NCBI GenBank assembly: GCA_900542805.1
Contig: UQOW01000001.1
Coordinates: forward strand, 62,001 to 126,000
DNA from: an uncultured Sutterella sp.
GTDB taxonomy: Bacteria; Pseudomonadota; Gammaproteobacteria; Burkholderiales; Burkholderiaceae_F
DNA: 64,000 nucleotides
Direction: 5' to 3'
Shown: positions 1 to 9,816 of the stretch, piece after piece
Layout of the letters: the number at the start of each line of letters is the position of its first letter
Numbering within the stretch: the first letter of the stretch is position 1
Position numbers and translations under genes: made by a program
Notes under the pieces: generated by a model
What the model was told of the DNA's origin: nothing
Databases searched by the model: none
What the model saw: the letters and a program-made list of their open reading frames with translations, nothing else

Positions 1-238
1 GCATCACCCACCGATACGGAGCCGTTGCCATCGCTTCGCGACTGCGTGTTAACACGCGCCAACACCAAATAAGGTGCGCAGATCCCGTTTGATGGGATTC
101 GGCTAAAGTTTGCTCGGTCCAGTCTTCAGCGCCTTGCGTGAGTTTTTCCACACACGCAATCGCTTCGGGCGGAATCGCCTTCAACACGTTTCGGTTCGGA
201 ACGAGTAAGCCCGGGACGATGAAATACGCCTGTGTCAT
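1..238 (-). CDS. Unknown protein, N-terminal part (runs off the window)
   Basis: An open reading frame starts with ATG at 238 and stays open for at least 79 codons to the window edge. The N-terminus (MTQAYFIVPGLL) is hydrophobic and beta-like rather than a signal peptide; the rest is mixed and contains a Trp/Arg-rich stretch near residues 63-75. I do not recognise the family. It lies 33 bp downstream of the response regulator on the same strand, so it may be the last gene of the sensor-regulator operon, or it may begin a separate unit. Absence of stops over 238 bases and the good junction with the upstream gene support it as real. Confidence 0.5.
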   Translation of the reverse strand, partial: MTQAYFIVPGLLVPNRNVLKAIPPEAIACVEKLTQGAEDWTEQTLAESHQTGSAHLIWCWRVLTRSREAMATAPYRWVM

Positions 239-271
239 GCTCGACTGCCTCTACTGAGCAAAGCGGTTACA

Positions 272-907
272 TCAGGCTTTGGCATCCATCACGACTCGCA
301 TCAAATCGGCGATGGTGCCGGAATTGGTTTTTCCCATAATCGAAGCGCGGTGCGCTTCGACGGTCTTGATGGAAATACCGAGGTCATCGGCAATTTGCTT
401 ATTTAAACGACCGGCTACGATGCGCTCCAAAACCTGCTGCTCGCGGGGCGTAAGGCGCCCGAGTAGGGCAACATTGATGTTGCGCCGCTCGTTTTGCATG
501 CGTTTTTCGCGAGCATCGGCGAGCATTTCTTCCACTTGCTGCTTTAAGGCCTGCAAGTCAAAGGGCTTTTCGATAAAGTCCACCGCACCTTTTTTCAGGG
601 CATTGACGGCCATCGGAACATCGCCGTGACCGGTGATAAAAATAATCGGAAGGTCGGCGTTTTTCGAGCGCAAAAGTTCCTGAACTTCAAGCCCGCTCAT
701 GCCGTTCATGCGCACGTCCAATAGCAATACGGCAATGGCATTCGGATTGTAACGCGCGATAAAACTTTCGCCGCTTTCGTAAAGCTCAACCTTGTAGTTA
801 CTCGCCTCGAGTAACCAACGGATGGAATCGCGTACAGCCTCGTCATCATCGACAACGTAGACGGTTCCTAAAGTTTTTTCATTTTCGGCAAAGGCGTTCA
901 TAGTCAA
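272..907 (-). CDS. FixJ/DctR-type response regulator (receiver + LuxR HTH)
   Basis: This 211-residue protein has an N-terminal receiver domain: acidic triad D20-D22, phospho-acceptor D64 in LLLDVRM, T92 and K114 (EKPF). A LuxR/FixJ-type helix-turn-helix follows at about residues 148-205 (LTPREQQVL...NKQIADDLGIS). It is the expected partner of the kinase whose stop lies 56 bp upstream; phosphorylation should activate transcription. The family includes FixJ, TodT/TtrR and DctR. No target can be read from the sequence. A second ATG two codons in (901) is an equally possible start. Confidence 0.93.
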   Translation of the reverse strand: MTMNAFAENEKTLGTVYVVDDDEAVRDSIRWLLEASNYKVELYESGESFIARYNPNAIAVLLLDVRMNGMSGLEVQELLRSKNADLPIIFITGHGDVPMAVNALKKGAVDFIEKPFDLQALKQQVEEMLADAREKRMQNERRNINVALLGRLTPREQQVLERIVAGRLNKQIADDLGISIKTVEAHRASIMGKTNSGTIADLMRVVMDAKA

Positions 908-962
908 AAAACGACGGCAAAAAGGGGCGTGAAAAAGAGGCTTGACAAACGTTCATTGTAGT

Positions 963-3281
963 CTATCGAGCCAGCGATAAGTCAAAGTAAAAAATCGTTC
1001 CGCCTTCCGGGTTGTCGCGAAATGCCAGATGCCCGTTATGGCTCTCGACAATGGAGCGGCATAGGTTGAGCCCAATGCCCATTCCGGTTTCTTTTGTCGT
1101 GTAAAACGGCTGATACAGGGAGTCTTTTTTCTTCGGACTGATGCCTTCCCCGAAATCGATGACTTCGAACCGTAGAGAATTGCCCCAGTGATGCACATCG
1201 ACTTGAACGCATTTTTTCTCCGTGTGTTCCGAAGCTTCGATAGCATTTTTAATGAGGTTAATGAGAACGAGGCCGATCAAAATCGCATCGCAGACAACGG
1301 TCGGCATCCCCGGCTCCAGACGCGTTTGTACCGCAACGCCGTGTTCTTTGGCTAAGGGGCGCGCCATCTCCACCGCCTCGTTGACAATTGTCACGACATT
1401 GGCCGGAGCTCGTATCGGATCGGTGCGTTTGGCAAAGCTGCGAATCCGTCGCATGACCTGAGTGGCTCGCTGAGTCTGCGCAATAATTTTCTCAAACATG
1501 CGAATGGCTTCTTCCGGCGACAGACGCTTATTTTCGAGCATCACCTTGGAAGCAACGGCATAGTTTTGCAGGGCGGCTAAGGGTTGATTGAGCTCATGGG
1601 CAAGCGAGCTTGCCATCTCGCCCATGTTAATGAGCTTAGAGGAGCGCTCGGCCTTTTCCATTTGCCGGGCGACGGTCTCGCGATTGATGTGCGCAGCCGT
1701 CACGTCGTACGCCGTCAGAAGTTGCGCTTCGCTCTCGTCAATCCACGTGATGTTTTTCACATGAATGGCGTACCAGCGATTGCGCTCCTTGTCGTAAATG
1801 TCATCGGCATTGGCCGAGACTTCGTGTAAGAGCGAACAAAACTTGATGTGCTGGTCGGGGGAGTCTCCGAATTGGTCCTGATAGATGGTGTTGGCAAATA
1901 AAAGCGTCGGCTTGCTGCCCTGAAGCGAAATGACGCTCACGGCCGCATCCATGGTTTCCAAAACGCGGGTAAAGCGTTGCTGCATGGCCCGAAGTTCGCG
2001 TGCCGAACGATTCGCTTGCGTGATGTTGCTATACGTAACCATGTAGCCTAAGCGTTTGCCGTCGCCGGCAAAAAGCGGGAAGACCTGAACAGCGCATTCA
2101 AAATGCGTTAAGTCTTTGCGGACGGCTTCAAACTCAAAATACTGCTTTTTGTGGCGCTCGCCGGCACCGGCCAAGGCCAAAGAAAAGGCTTCGCGTACGG
2201 AGGTGTCGTCTTTGGGCCAGAAGGGGTAGGGGGGCATTAAACCCGTGGTCTCTTTTTGTCCGTATCCGAAAAGTTCCTCGAAGGCATCGTTGGAGTAAAG
2301 GATTTTTCCCTTGCTATCGATTACGCACAAGGCATCTAAAAGCGACTCACTGACGGCTCGCTGCACGAGAATACGTGCTCGCATCGCACTTTCGGCTTTC
2401 AGTTGTTGCGTCTGAAAACGCCAGAGCAAAAAGAGAGAAACAAAAATTAATCCCAGCATCACGAGCGCGCACCAAGCGTACAGGCTGTTGCTGTAAAAGG
2501 AACTTAGAAGGGACGATGTCAGACCGAGCTCCACGCGCGAGGGAAGCGGCGGGATCAGCAGACACACTTCCATGGCTTCCAGGCTCGGCAAATCCTTGTG
2601 AATGACCGTTGTGGCAAAAACGGTTTTGGCATCAAGGAGGTAATAGTGTTGAAAGCGATTGAGTTTATCGGCCGAGGCAAAGCGAAGCGTCACGGGCAGC
2701 GAGATGCGGGCAACAAGCGATAGGTCGTTATGACTCGGCGGGAGGACCAAATCCGAAAAAGGTCCGGCCGGTCCGTTATCCAAATAAGGCGGCGAGTAAA
2801 TGGCCGAGTTGCTGGCCCTGGCGTGTTCTTTAGCTAGGAGCGTGCTCGGATTTGTGATCACCGAGCCTGTCGGGTGGGAGAGCTCACCCATCGCGCTCGG
2901 ATTGGCACAACTTTTAAGAACGCGCCGGTCGGCATCGACAATAGAAAACTCAACAAGCTCCGGGTAGGTGTGAAAAAGCGACTTCAGACGCCGGCAGGAA
3001 AACCCCGGTCCGATTCCCGCGACAGACGACAGGCGCACCGAGATGTTCGTGAGGCGTTCCTCGGCACTAATCGAGATGTTTTCACCGGCAACGTACAGGG
3101 ACTCAAGTTCATTTCGCCGCGTCTCGTCCGAGACAATGCGCCAGACAAAAACGGTTAAGGCAATTGCTGCAAAAATCAGAATCAACACGGCGCCGACACC
3201 GAACCGGCTCGCGTGCGTTTTTTTCGGCTGCACGAGCTCTAAGAGTAGGTCTCCGATCGGTTTTGGCGCTTTAAGTGTCAT
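963..3281 (-). CDS. DctS/FixL-like membrane sensor histidine kinase
   Basis: A 772-residue sensor kinase. One transmembrane helix lies near residues 28-50, followed by a ~215-residue periplasmic sensor region and a second helix near 268-290. Two PAS-like segments (about 304-420 and 430-535) precede a HisKA domain with phospho-acceptor H562 (LAHELNQPL, the FixL/DctS form). The ATPase domain shows the N box (N679), DFGEG (709-713) and GMGIGL (733-738). Architecture matches DctS, which senses C4-dicarboxylates, but the ligand here is inference. The response regulator follows directly, so the two form an operon divergent from rpiA. Confidence 0.9.
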   Translation of the reverse strand: MTLKAPKPIGDLLLELVQPKKTHASRFGVGAVLILIFAAIALTVFVWRIVSDETRRNELESLYVAGENISISAEERLTNISVRLSSVAGIGPGFSCRRLKSLFHTYPELVEFSIVDADRRVLKSCANPSAMGELSHPTGSVITNPSTLLAKEHARASNSAIYSPPYLDNGPAGPFSDLVLPPSHNDLSLVARISLPVTLRFASADKLNRFQHYYLLDAKTVFATTVIHKDLPSLEAMEVCLLIPPLPSRVELGLTSSLLSSFYSNSLYAWCALVMLGLIFVSLFLLWRFQTQQLKAESAMRARILVQRAVSESLLDALCVIDSKGKILYSNDAFEELFGYGQKETTGLMPPYPFWPKDDTSVREAFSLALAGAGERHKKQYFEFEAVRKDLTHFECAVQVFPLFAGDGKRLGYMVTYSNITQANRSARELRAMQQRFTRVLETMDAAVSVISLQGSKPTLLFANTIYQDQFGDSPDQHIKFCSLLHEVSANADDIYDKERNRWYAIHVKNITWIDESEAQLLTAYDVTAAHINRETVARQMEKAERSSKLINMGEMASSLAHELNQPLAALQNYAVASKVMLENKRLSPEEAIRMFEKIIAQTQRATQVMRRIRSFAKRTDPIRAPANVVTIVNEAVEMARPLAKEHGVAVQTRLEPGMPTVVCDAILIGLVLINLIKNAIEASEHTEKKCVQVDVHHWGNSLRFEVIDFGEGISPKKKDSLYQPFYTTKETGMGIGLNLCRSIVESHNGHLAFRDNPEGGTIFYFDLSLAR

Positions 3282-3386
3282 GGTGGTTTTCTTTTCGGAT
3301 GCTGCGATAATAAGCCTAAAATGCCTTCGAACAAAGAACTCGGAGCCCCGACCCTAGAACTATTTCTCTTAAAAAGGATTGTTGCG

Positions 3387-4046
3387 ATGAATCAGGATCA
3401 ATTAAAGCGCGAGGTGGGAAAGGCCGCCTTAAAGTATGTTATCGAAGGTGAGGTTCTCGGCGTCGGCACGGGTTCGACCGTTGACTGCTTTATCGATGCA
3501 CTCAAAGAAAGCGGACTAAAAATTCCGGCCTGTGCCTCAAGTTCCGTGCGTTCGACCAAGCGCCTTGAAGGGTACGGCTTTAAGGTCGTCGATTTAAATA
3601 CGATTGAATCGATTCCCGTTTACATCGACGGAGCCGATGAAGTCGACGAGACGCTTGCAATGATTAAGGGAGCGGGCGGTGCCTTAACGCGTGAAAAGAT
3701 TGTCTCGAGCATCGCGAAAAAGTTCGTTTGCATTATCGATAAAAGCAAACACAGTAAGACCCTCGGTCATGTGGCGCTTCCCGTGGAAGTGATTCCGATG
3801 GCTGTGGCTTGTGTCTCGCGCACATTGCGCGCTATGGGCGGCAATCCCGTCGAACGCGACTTTACGACCGATAACGGAAATCGCATTCTCGATGTGGCAG
3901 GTTTAGATATGAGCGATCCGAAAGCGCTCGAAACTAAGATCAATCAGATTCCCGGTGTTGTGACAGTCGGTCTTTTTGCGCATCGCGGAGCCGATGTGGT
4001 CCTTGTCGGCACCGAAAGCGGTGTTGAGACGTACACGCGCAAGTAA
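3387..4046 (+). CDS. rpiA: Ribose-5-phosphate isomerase A
   Basis: Interconverts ribose-5-phosphate and ribulose-5-phosphate in the pentose phosphate pathway. The protein is 219 residues, exactly the usual RpiA length, with the phosphate-binding GTGST motif near residue 29, the DGADEVD active-site motif and [11 protein letters not shown]. The start at 3387 is chosen because AAAAAGGA sits 8-13 bp upstream and the product begins [14 protein letters not shown] as in other RpiA proteins; an upstream in-frame ATG at 3321 would add 22 unrelated residues. It is divergent from the sensor kinase and ends at a strong terminator. Confidence 0.96.
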   Translation: MNQDQLKREVGKAALKYVIEGEVLGVGTGSTVDCFIDALKESGLKIPACASSSVRSTKRLEGYGFKVVDLNTIESIPVYIDGADEVDETLAMIKGAGGALTREKIVSSIAKKFVCIIDKSKHSKTLGHVALPVEVIPMAVACVSRTLRAMGGNPVERDFTTDNGNRILDVAGLDMSDPKALETKINQIPGVVTVGLFAHRGADVVLVGTESGVETYTRK

Positions 4047-4071
4047 TCAAGACTGATTGCCAGATATCAAG

Positions 4072-4114
4072 GCTCGGGGTAGCCGGTTGGACGGCTTTCC
4101 CGAGCTTATTTTTT
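4072..4114 (+). terminator. Rho-independent terminator of rpiA
   Basis: GCTCGGG (4072-4078) pairs with CCCGAGC (4099-4105); an inner AGCCG/CGGCT pairing extends the stem and a TTATTTTTT tract follows. The T-tract overlaps the stop codon of the convergent yggX gene. Confidence 0.75.
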
Positions 4115-4381
4115 CTCGAGGGGAACGTGGTTGGGGACAGCCTCGATACCGCCTCCGAAAAAGTACCGTTCGCACTGCTCGGAAACGTGCGCACGCACTT
4201 TGGGGTCGGCACAATTTAAGCCGTACTCGTTGATAATCATCGTCTGTAGCTTCTTCCACTCTTCCCAGGCCTCTTTACTGACGGACTCATAAATCCGCTT
4301 TCCGAGTTCTCCGGGAACGGGAGGAAAATCCAAACCTTCGGCGTCTTTATTGAGTTTGACGCAATGGACCATACGGGTCAT
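4106..4381 (-). CDS. yggX: YggX-family Fe(II)-trafficking / oxidative damage protection protein
   Basis: A 91-residue protein, the usual size for YggX. The N-terminal MTRMVHC corresponds to MSRTIFC of the E. coli protein, including the conserved Cys7, and [20 protein letters not shown] is the family core. YggX helps keep labile iron from damaging Fe-S clusters; its biochemical role is only partly settled. It is convergent with rpiA and divergent from hrpA across about 158 bp. In many betaproteobacteria yggX lies near argA, which is not the case here. Confidence 0.95.
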   Translation of the reverse strand: MTRMVHCVKLNKDAEGLDFPPVPGELGKRIYESVSKEAWEEWKKLQTMIINEYGLNCADPKVRAHVSEQCERYFFGGGIEAVPNHVPLEKK

Positions 4382-4539
4382 TAACAGTTCTCCTTAGAAT
4401 TGTCGGCCTCCATTATAGAGTGCTTGTTCCTGCTCTCAGACTGCACTTTAGAGGTTTGTCACGTAGTCGGGAAAAGACACTTTGTCCCTGTCGGTACAAT
4501 TCGCAGTTGTTTTTTCGTGGTGCCTTAAGCGACTTAAAA

Positions 4540-7500
4540 ATGAATTCGGCGTCTTCACTCAAAAATTTGCGCGAACTTATCGGTAAATCCCAAAAACAAA
4601 CCGAGAAGATTCCTGCGGAAAAGAAAGCCGTTTTAGTGCCCAAGAAAACGCGTCTCTCCGAGAAGGCATCTTGCCAAGAGACAGAAAAGCGTTTTTTTTC
4701 GAATTTTCCGCAAGAACGGACACCGATTCCGCTTTTTACACTGGCGCCTGACCTTCCCGTCAGTCGCGAGTGCGCCGTTTTGGAAAAGGCCATTCGCGAC
4801 AATCCCGTTATCATCGTGAGCGGCGAAACAGGCTCAGGGAAGACAACACAACTGCCGAAGATCTGCCTTTTAGCCGGGCGCGGACGGCGGGGTTTAATCG
4901 GGCACACGCAACCGAGGCGCATTGCTGCAAGTTCCGTTGCCAAGCGCATCGCCGAAGAAATGAAAACTCCGTTAGGAGATGTCGTCGGCTACAAGGTGCG
5001 TTTTACCGATAAGACAAGTCCCGGGGCAACGATCAAACTCATGACTGACGGCATCTTGCTTGCCGAGACGCAAACCGATCCGCACCTGAAAAAATACGAC
5101 ACGATCATTATCGACGAGGCCCACGAACGGTCGGTCAATATTGACTTTTTGCTCGGGTATTTAAAGCGCCTTCTTCTTAAACGCCGGGATTTGCGCGTAA
5201 TCGTCACATCGGCCACCATCGATTCGGAGCGCTTTGCCAAGCATTTTGCGAGCGAGGGAAAGCCCGCTCCTGTTTTTTCGATTTCCGGACGAACCTATCC
5301 GGTGGAAATTCGGTATCGTCCTTTTGAAGATGCCGATGAGGACGATGACAAAACCCTCATGGATTCGGTGGCCGATGCCGTTGACGAACTTGAGATGGCA
5401 GGCCGCGGCGACATTCTCGTGTTTTTCCCGGGCGAGCGGGAGATTCGGGAAGCCGCCGACGTTTTGCTACGGCGCCACAGACCGGGAACGGTCGAAGTCT
5501 TGCCGCTTTATGCGCGTCTTTCGGCCGAAGAACAAGAGCGCGTCTTTAAAAGGTCCGGTGCCCGTCGCATTGTCCTTGCGACCAATGTGGCCGAAACCTC
5601 CATTACCGTACCCGGTATCCGCTATGTCGTCGATACGGGGCTGGCGCGCGTTAAGCGCTATTCGTATCGCAACAAAGTCGAGCAACTTTTAATCGAACCC
5701 ATCAGTCGCGCCTCTGCCGACCAACGCGCCGGTCGGTGCGGTCGCGTCGGTCCGGGTATTTGTATTCGCCTTTATAGCGACCTCGATTACCAAAGACGCC
5801 CGGCGTACACAGACCCTGAAATCGTGCGCTCGAACTTAGCCTCAGTTATTTTGCGTATGAAGGCGTTAAAGCTCGGCGATGTGCGCGAGTTTCCGTTTGT
5901 TCAAGCGCCCCCTGCGCGAGCGATTTCCGACGGCCTTTCGATTTTAAGTGAGCTAAATGCCATCGATACGGACGGCAATCTGACACGCACGGGTCGGGAA
6001 CTCGCCAAACTGCCGATCGATCCGAAACTCTCGCGCATTCTTTTGGCATCCAGAGAAAACGGGTCGCTACGCGAGGCCCTGATTATTGTTTCGGGCCTGG
6101 CCGTCCTAGATCCGCGCGAAAGACCGGCCGATGCGACGGCAGCAGCCGATGCGGCGCACAAAGAATTTTCAGATTCCAAGAGCGACTTTATGAGTTACTT
6201 ACGTCTGTGGAATTGGTTTATCGATGCCAATGCCAAGAAGGAAAGTAATCGCCTTTTAGCCGCCCTCTTAAAAAAGAAATACCTTTCGCCGCGACGCCTG
6301 CGCGAATGGCGCGATGTGTGGCATCAGCTCGGAGACTTAACGCGCGAACTCGGATGGACGGCCAATGCCGCCGATGCCACGTTCGAAGAAATTCACAGCG
6401 CGCTTTTAACCGGGCTACTCGGCAATGTCGGCATGCGTCAGCTCGATGCGGATTTAAAGGCCCCGCCTTTTTTAGGTGCTCGCGGCATTCACTTTTGGAT
6501 CTGGCCGGGTTCTGCCTTAGCCAAAAAAGCCGGACGCTGGATTCTTGCCGCCGAAATCGTCGAAACAAGTCGACTTTTTGCGCGGTGTGTGGCCGACATC
6601 GAGCCCGAATGGATTGAACGGGCGGCACGCCATGTCATTAAAAGGAGTTGGTCCGATCCTCATTGGGAGAAAAATCGCGGTGAGGTTGTAGCCTACGAAA
6701 AGGGAACGCTCTACGGGATGGCCGTCTACGGCAATCGCCGCGTTTCCTTTACCGAACATGACCCGGTGTTAAGTCGCGAACTTTTTATCCGAGGCGCATT
6801 GGTGGACGGGGATTTTGATTGCCGGGCGCCCTTTTTCGAGCACAACAAACGCTTGATTCGCGATATCGAAGATATCGAGCACAAGACGCGACGCCAAGAC
6901 GTACTCGTCGATGACGAAACGATGTTCGCCTTTTACGATGAAAAGATTCCCGAGACGGTGGTCGATGCGGTCTCCTTTGATGTTTGGCGCAAAAAGGTCG
7001 AGCGCGAGTCTCCCAAGTTACTGTTCCTCACGCGGGAAGATTTGATGCGCAAGGACGCAGCCGGAGCGCCGATTGATTTTTATCCGAAGACCCTTGAGAT
7101 GGCAGGCGTGACGATGCCCTTGACGTACTACTTCGAGCCCGGTTCGTACAAGGACGGCGTGACGCTGGTCGTGCCGATTTATGTTCTCAATCAAATCGAT
7201 GCCGTGCGTGCCGAGTGGCTTGTGCCCGGCATGCTCAGAGAAAAGGTGCAAGCCCTGTTAAAGAGCCTTCCGCAACGGCTTCGCCGTCACTGCGTACCGC
7301 TTAAAGATTACGCCCAAGGCTTTTTTGAACGACATCTTAAGAACCCGGACACAGCCGTTTCTCTCATTGATGCCCTCATTGAGGATTTGAAAACGACGCT
7401 ACGTTTGACGTGTGAGAAAAGCGACTTTAAGACCGAGAACCTGGCCCCGCACCTCTTTATGAACTTTAAGGTCATCGACGATCACGGCAGGCAACTCGGG

Positions 7501-8475
7501 GTTGGGCGTAATTTGGCAGAACTTCGTTCAGAGCTCGGAGGTAAGGCCCAAGACGAGTTTCGGCATGTGGTCCAAGCCGGTGCAACGCGAGATGAGTCGG
7601 CCGATGAACGAATTGTCGATTGGACATTCGGGGAGCTTCCCGAACTCATGGAAATTCGTCGCAAGGGACAGAGCCTGATCGGGCATCCGGCCTTGGTGGA
7701 CTGTAAAACGTATTGCTCGTTAGAAGTTTTCGATGACCCGAGTGAGGCCAAGCGGTCTCAAAGAGCCGGATTGCGACGCCTCTTTTTGTTGCAACTACGC
7801 GAGCAAGTGCGGTTTTTAGAAAAGAACCTCACGGGACTACAAACCGTTCAAATGCGCGCCTCGGTCGTCGATGCGGTTGCCGATGCCTTTGAAAGTTACG
7901 AGGCTCTTCGTTCGGACTTAGTGGCCGCCACGGTCGATGCCGTGGCGCTTTACGAGCCCTGGCCGACAAACGAGGCGCAATTTCGGGTGCGTCGCGAAGA
8001 GGCCAAAGGGAAACTTAATCTTGTCGGCCGAGAGCTTGCGCGCTCGCTGGAGGCTCTTGCTAGTGAGCTATCCGGTATCCCTAAGCGCCTTGCGGCAGTG
8101 CGCGCTTTTCCCGACGTCGTTCAGGACATTCGTGTGCAGTTAAAGGGGCTTTTTCCCAGGGGCTTTTTGCTGACAACGCCGCCCGAGCAACTGCGCCACT
8201 ACACGCGCTATGTGCGAGCGATTAACGTGCGTTTGGATAAATTGCGTAATGCCCCGGAACGCGATGCCGTGCAAATGCAGGCCGTGAACAAACTTTTCGT
8301 TCCGTATGCCCGCGAGGTGGCTTCCCGTAAGGGCGTTGTCGATGAGCACCTTGAAGCGTTTCGCTGGATGCTCGAGGAATTGCGTGTGTCGCTTTTTGCC
8401 CAAGAGCTTCGGACTCCGATGCCTGTTTCCGTCAAGCGCCTGACGAAAGTCTGGGAATCCATACGGCGCTTGTAA
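4540..8475 (+). CDS. hrpA: ATP-dependent RNA helicase HrpA
   Basis: DEAH-box RNA helicase of 1311 residues (E. coli HrpA about 1300). Visible motifs: Walker A GETGSGKTT near residues 95-103, DEAH near 192-195, SAT in TSATID, and motif VI QRAGRCGRVG from about 395. A winged-helix/OB-like middle and a long C-terminal DUF3418-type region follow. HrpA acts in rescue or remodelling of ribosomes and mRNA. The reading frame stays open upstream to 4420, but ATG 4540 gives the family-like N-terminus and the upstream 40 codons lie over the probable promoter (TACAAT at 4495-4500). The ribosome binding site is weak. Confidence 0.95.
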   Translation: MNSASSLKNLRELIGKSQKQTEKIPAEKKAVLVPKKTRLSEKASCQETEKRFFSNFPQERTPIPLFTLAPDLPVSRECAVLEKAIRDNPVIIVSGETGSGKTTQLPKICLLAGRGRRGLIGHTQPRRIAASSVAKRIAEEMKTPLGDVVGYKVRFTDKTSPGATIKLMTDGILLAETQTDPHLKKYDTIIIDEAHERSVNIDFLLGYLKRLLLKRRDLRVIVTSATIDSERFAKHFASEGKPAPVFSISGRTYPVEIRYRPFEDADEDDDKTLMDSVADAVDELEMAGRGDILVFFPGEREIREAADVLLRRHRPGTVEVLPLYARLSAEEQERVFKRSGARRIVLATNVAETSITVPGIRYVVDTGLARVKRYSYRNKVEQLLIEPISRASADQRAGRCGRVGPGICIRLYSDLDYQRRPAYTDPEIVRSNLASVILRMKALKLGDVREFPFVQAPPARAISDGLSILSELNAIDTDGNLTRTGRELAKLPIDPKLSRILLASRENGSLREALIIVSGLAVLDPRERPADATAAADAAHKEFSDSKSDFMSYLRLWNWFIDANAKKESNRLLAALLKKKYLSPRRLREWRDVWHQLGDLTRELGWTANAADATFEEIHSALLTGLLGNVGMRQLDADLKAPPFLGARGIHFWIWPGSALAKKAGRWILAAEIVETSRLFARCVADIEPEWIERAARHVIKRSWSDPHWEKNRGEVVAYEKGTLYGMAVYGNRRVSFTEHDPVLSRELFIRGALVDGDFDCRAPFFEHNKRLIRDIEDIEHKTRRQDVLVDDETMFAFYDEKIPETVVDAVSFDVWRKKVERESPKLLFLTREDLMRKDAAGAPIDFYPKTLEMAGVTMPLTYYFEPGSYKDGVTLVVPIYVLNQIDAVRAEWLVPGMLREKVQALLKSLPQRLRRHCVPLKDYAQGFFERHLKNPDTAVSLIDALIEDLKTTLRLTCEKSDFKTENLAPHLFMNFKVIDDHGRQLGVGRNLAELRSELGGKAQDEFRHVVQAGATRDESADERIVDWTFGELPELMEIRRKGQSLIGHPALVDCKTYCSLEVFDDPSEAKRSQRAGLRRLFLLQLREQVRFLEKNLTGLQTVQMRASVVDAVADAFESYEALRSDLVAATVDAVALYEPWPTNEAQFRVRREEAKGKLNLVGRELARSLEALASELSGIPKRLAAVRAFPDVVQDIRVQLKGLFPRGFLLTTPPEQLRHYTRYVRAINVRLDKLRNAPERDAVQMQAVNKLFVPYAREVASRKGVVDEHLEAFRWMLEELRVSLFAQELRTPMPVSVKRLTKVWESIRRL

Positions 8476-8558
8476 CCGCTCGTCGCTCCTTTTTCCTCCC
8501 TTCGGCGAACCGACCTAAGCCGATTGCCGTATACCCAAAAAAAGAAAGCGGGATATGA

Positions 8559-8586
8559 TTGACAACCTGCGGATAGTGGGTAAAAG
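8559..8586 (+). promoter_or_regulatory. Possible sigma-70 promoter of the racemase gene
   Basis: TTGACA at 8559-8564 is followed after 16 bp by TAAAAG at 8581-8586, about 45 bp before the start codon. The -35 is perfect, the -10 weak. Confidence 0.35.
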
Positions 8587-8630
8587 CAGCTATCTCACAC
8601 ATCGGTTTTAGACGGCAATGGAGAAAAACT

Positions 8631-9728
8631 ATGAAGCGAATCGGAATCGTTGCGACGCAAGTGGCGATGTTGCGGGCGCTTGAAGTCAAGACTCAGGTGC
8701 TTTTAAAGGAGCCGGACTTTGATGTTCAGCTCGAGACACTGCAGCTGGCAAAGGCCCCGACACCGCGCATCGAACTCGGGGATTTGAAAATCGAACTTTT
8801 TAATGCGGCCGAACGCTTATTTGAGCGCGGCTACGGCGTTGTCGGTTTTGCCGATGAGACCGTTCCTTCGTTTTTCCCGGAACTTGCCACCGAATGCCGC
8901 GCGCGTCTTGTGAATCCGAAAGACCTATCGGCATCGACCTATGCCGCAGACCTCATTGATGCGTTAAAAGACGGTCCCGTTTTAAAGGGTTTTAAGGTCG
9001 GCATGATCGGGGGGCTCGGACCGGCGGCAACCGTCGACTTGTACGACAAGATCGTGAAGGCAACGCCGGCTAAAACCGACCAGGAACACATCAAGCTTGT
9101 TGTGGAACAAAACCCGCAGATTCCCGATCGCACGGCGGCACTGCTTTCGGGCGGCGTCGACCCGACACTTGCGCTTTATAACTGCGCCAAGCGTCTTGAG
9201 GACGACGGATGCGATGTCATCATTATTCCCTGCAATACAGCCCATGCCTTTATTCCGTACATGGAGCGGCATCTGAAGATTCCGTTTATCAACATGCAGC
9301 AGGCAGCCCTTGATGAGATTAAGGAAAAATTCGGCGATGCGGCGCGTATCGGCCTGATGGCTACGACCGGTACCGTCAAGACCGGCATTTATTCGAACAA
9401 GGCCGAAGAGATGGGCATGCCGCTTTTCGTGCCTTCCTCCGAGCGTCAGGAAGACGTAATGTCAGCCATCTACGGGCCCGAGGGAGCCAAGGCCGGAAAG
9501 ACCGACGGCATTTGCCGTGAGGAGTTGATGCGCGCGGCCGAGGAACTCGTGCGCGAATACGACTGCAACGTTCTTATTTTGGGTTGCACGGAATTGCCGC
9601 TCATTTTGCACGAAGGGGATTTGCCGTGTGCCGGAAAGACCGTGTTTGTCATCGATCCGACGAGTGCTTTGGCGCGCAAAGTCGTGGCAATGGCCCTTAA
9701 GGCCAATGAAGAACGCGGCGTGCGGTAG
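8631..9728 (+). CDS. Aspartate/glutamate racemase family protein with extra N-terminal half-domain
   Basis: A 365-residue protein, about 130 residues longer than usual racemases. Residues 121-365 are a complete Asp/Glu racemase: GGLGPAAT near 127-134, QIPDRT, and the two catalytic cysteines C201 (PCNTAHA) and C319 (GCTELPL). It probably interconverts L- and D-aspartate or a related amino acid. Residues 1-115 look like a degenerate copy of the first racemase half: LFNAAERLFERGYGVVGFADE lines up with LYNCAKRLEDDGCDVIIIPCN, with the catalytic Cys replaced by Ala. It is a single-gene unit ending at a terminator. Substrate is not evident. Confidence 0.88.
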   Translation: MKRIGIVATQVAMLRALEVKTQVLLKEPDFDVQLETLQLAKAPTPRIELGDLKIELFNAAERLFERGYGVVGFADETVPSFFPELATECRARLVNPKDLSASTYAADLIDALKDGPVLKGFKVGMIGGLGPAATVDLYDKIVKATPAKTDQEHIKLVVEQNPQIPDRTAALLSGGVDPTLALYNCAKRLEDDGCDVIIIPCNTAHAFIPYMERHLKIPFINMQQAALDEIKEKFGDAARIGLMATTGTVKTGIYSNKAEEMGMPLFVPSSERQEDVMSAIYGPEGAKAGKTDGICREELMRAAEELVREYDCNVLILGCTELPLILHEGDLPCAGKTVFVIDPTSALARKVVAMALKANEERGVR

Positions 9729-9756
9729 TTTTTACGTTTGCATTGTAGAAACAGTC

Positions 9757-9795
9757 AATCCCCGTATGGCCCTTAGCTTCGGGGATTTTTCTTTT
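9757..9795 (+). terminator. Terminator after the racemase gene
   Basis: AATCCCCG (9757-9764) pairs with CGGGGATT (9780-9787), followed by TTTCTTTTT. It sits between the racemase and the convergent IclR gene. Confidence 0.65.
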
Positions 9796-9816
9796 TCAGC
9801 TGAGCCGACGTTTTTT

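Noticed and set aside
4413..4949. 178-codon minus-strand frame over the hrpA 5' end
   Set aside because: It overlaps the hrpA N-terminus and Walker A region; the product shows no family features.
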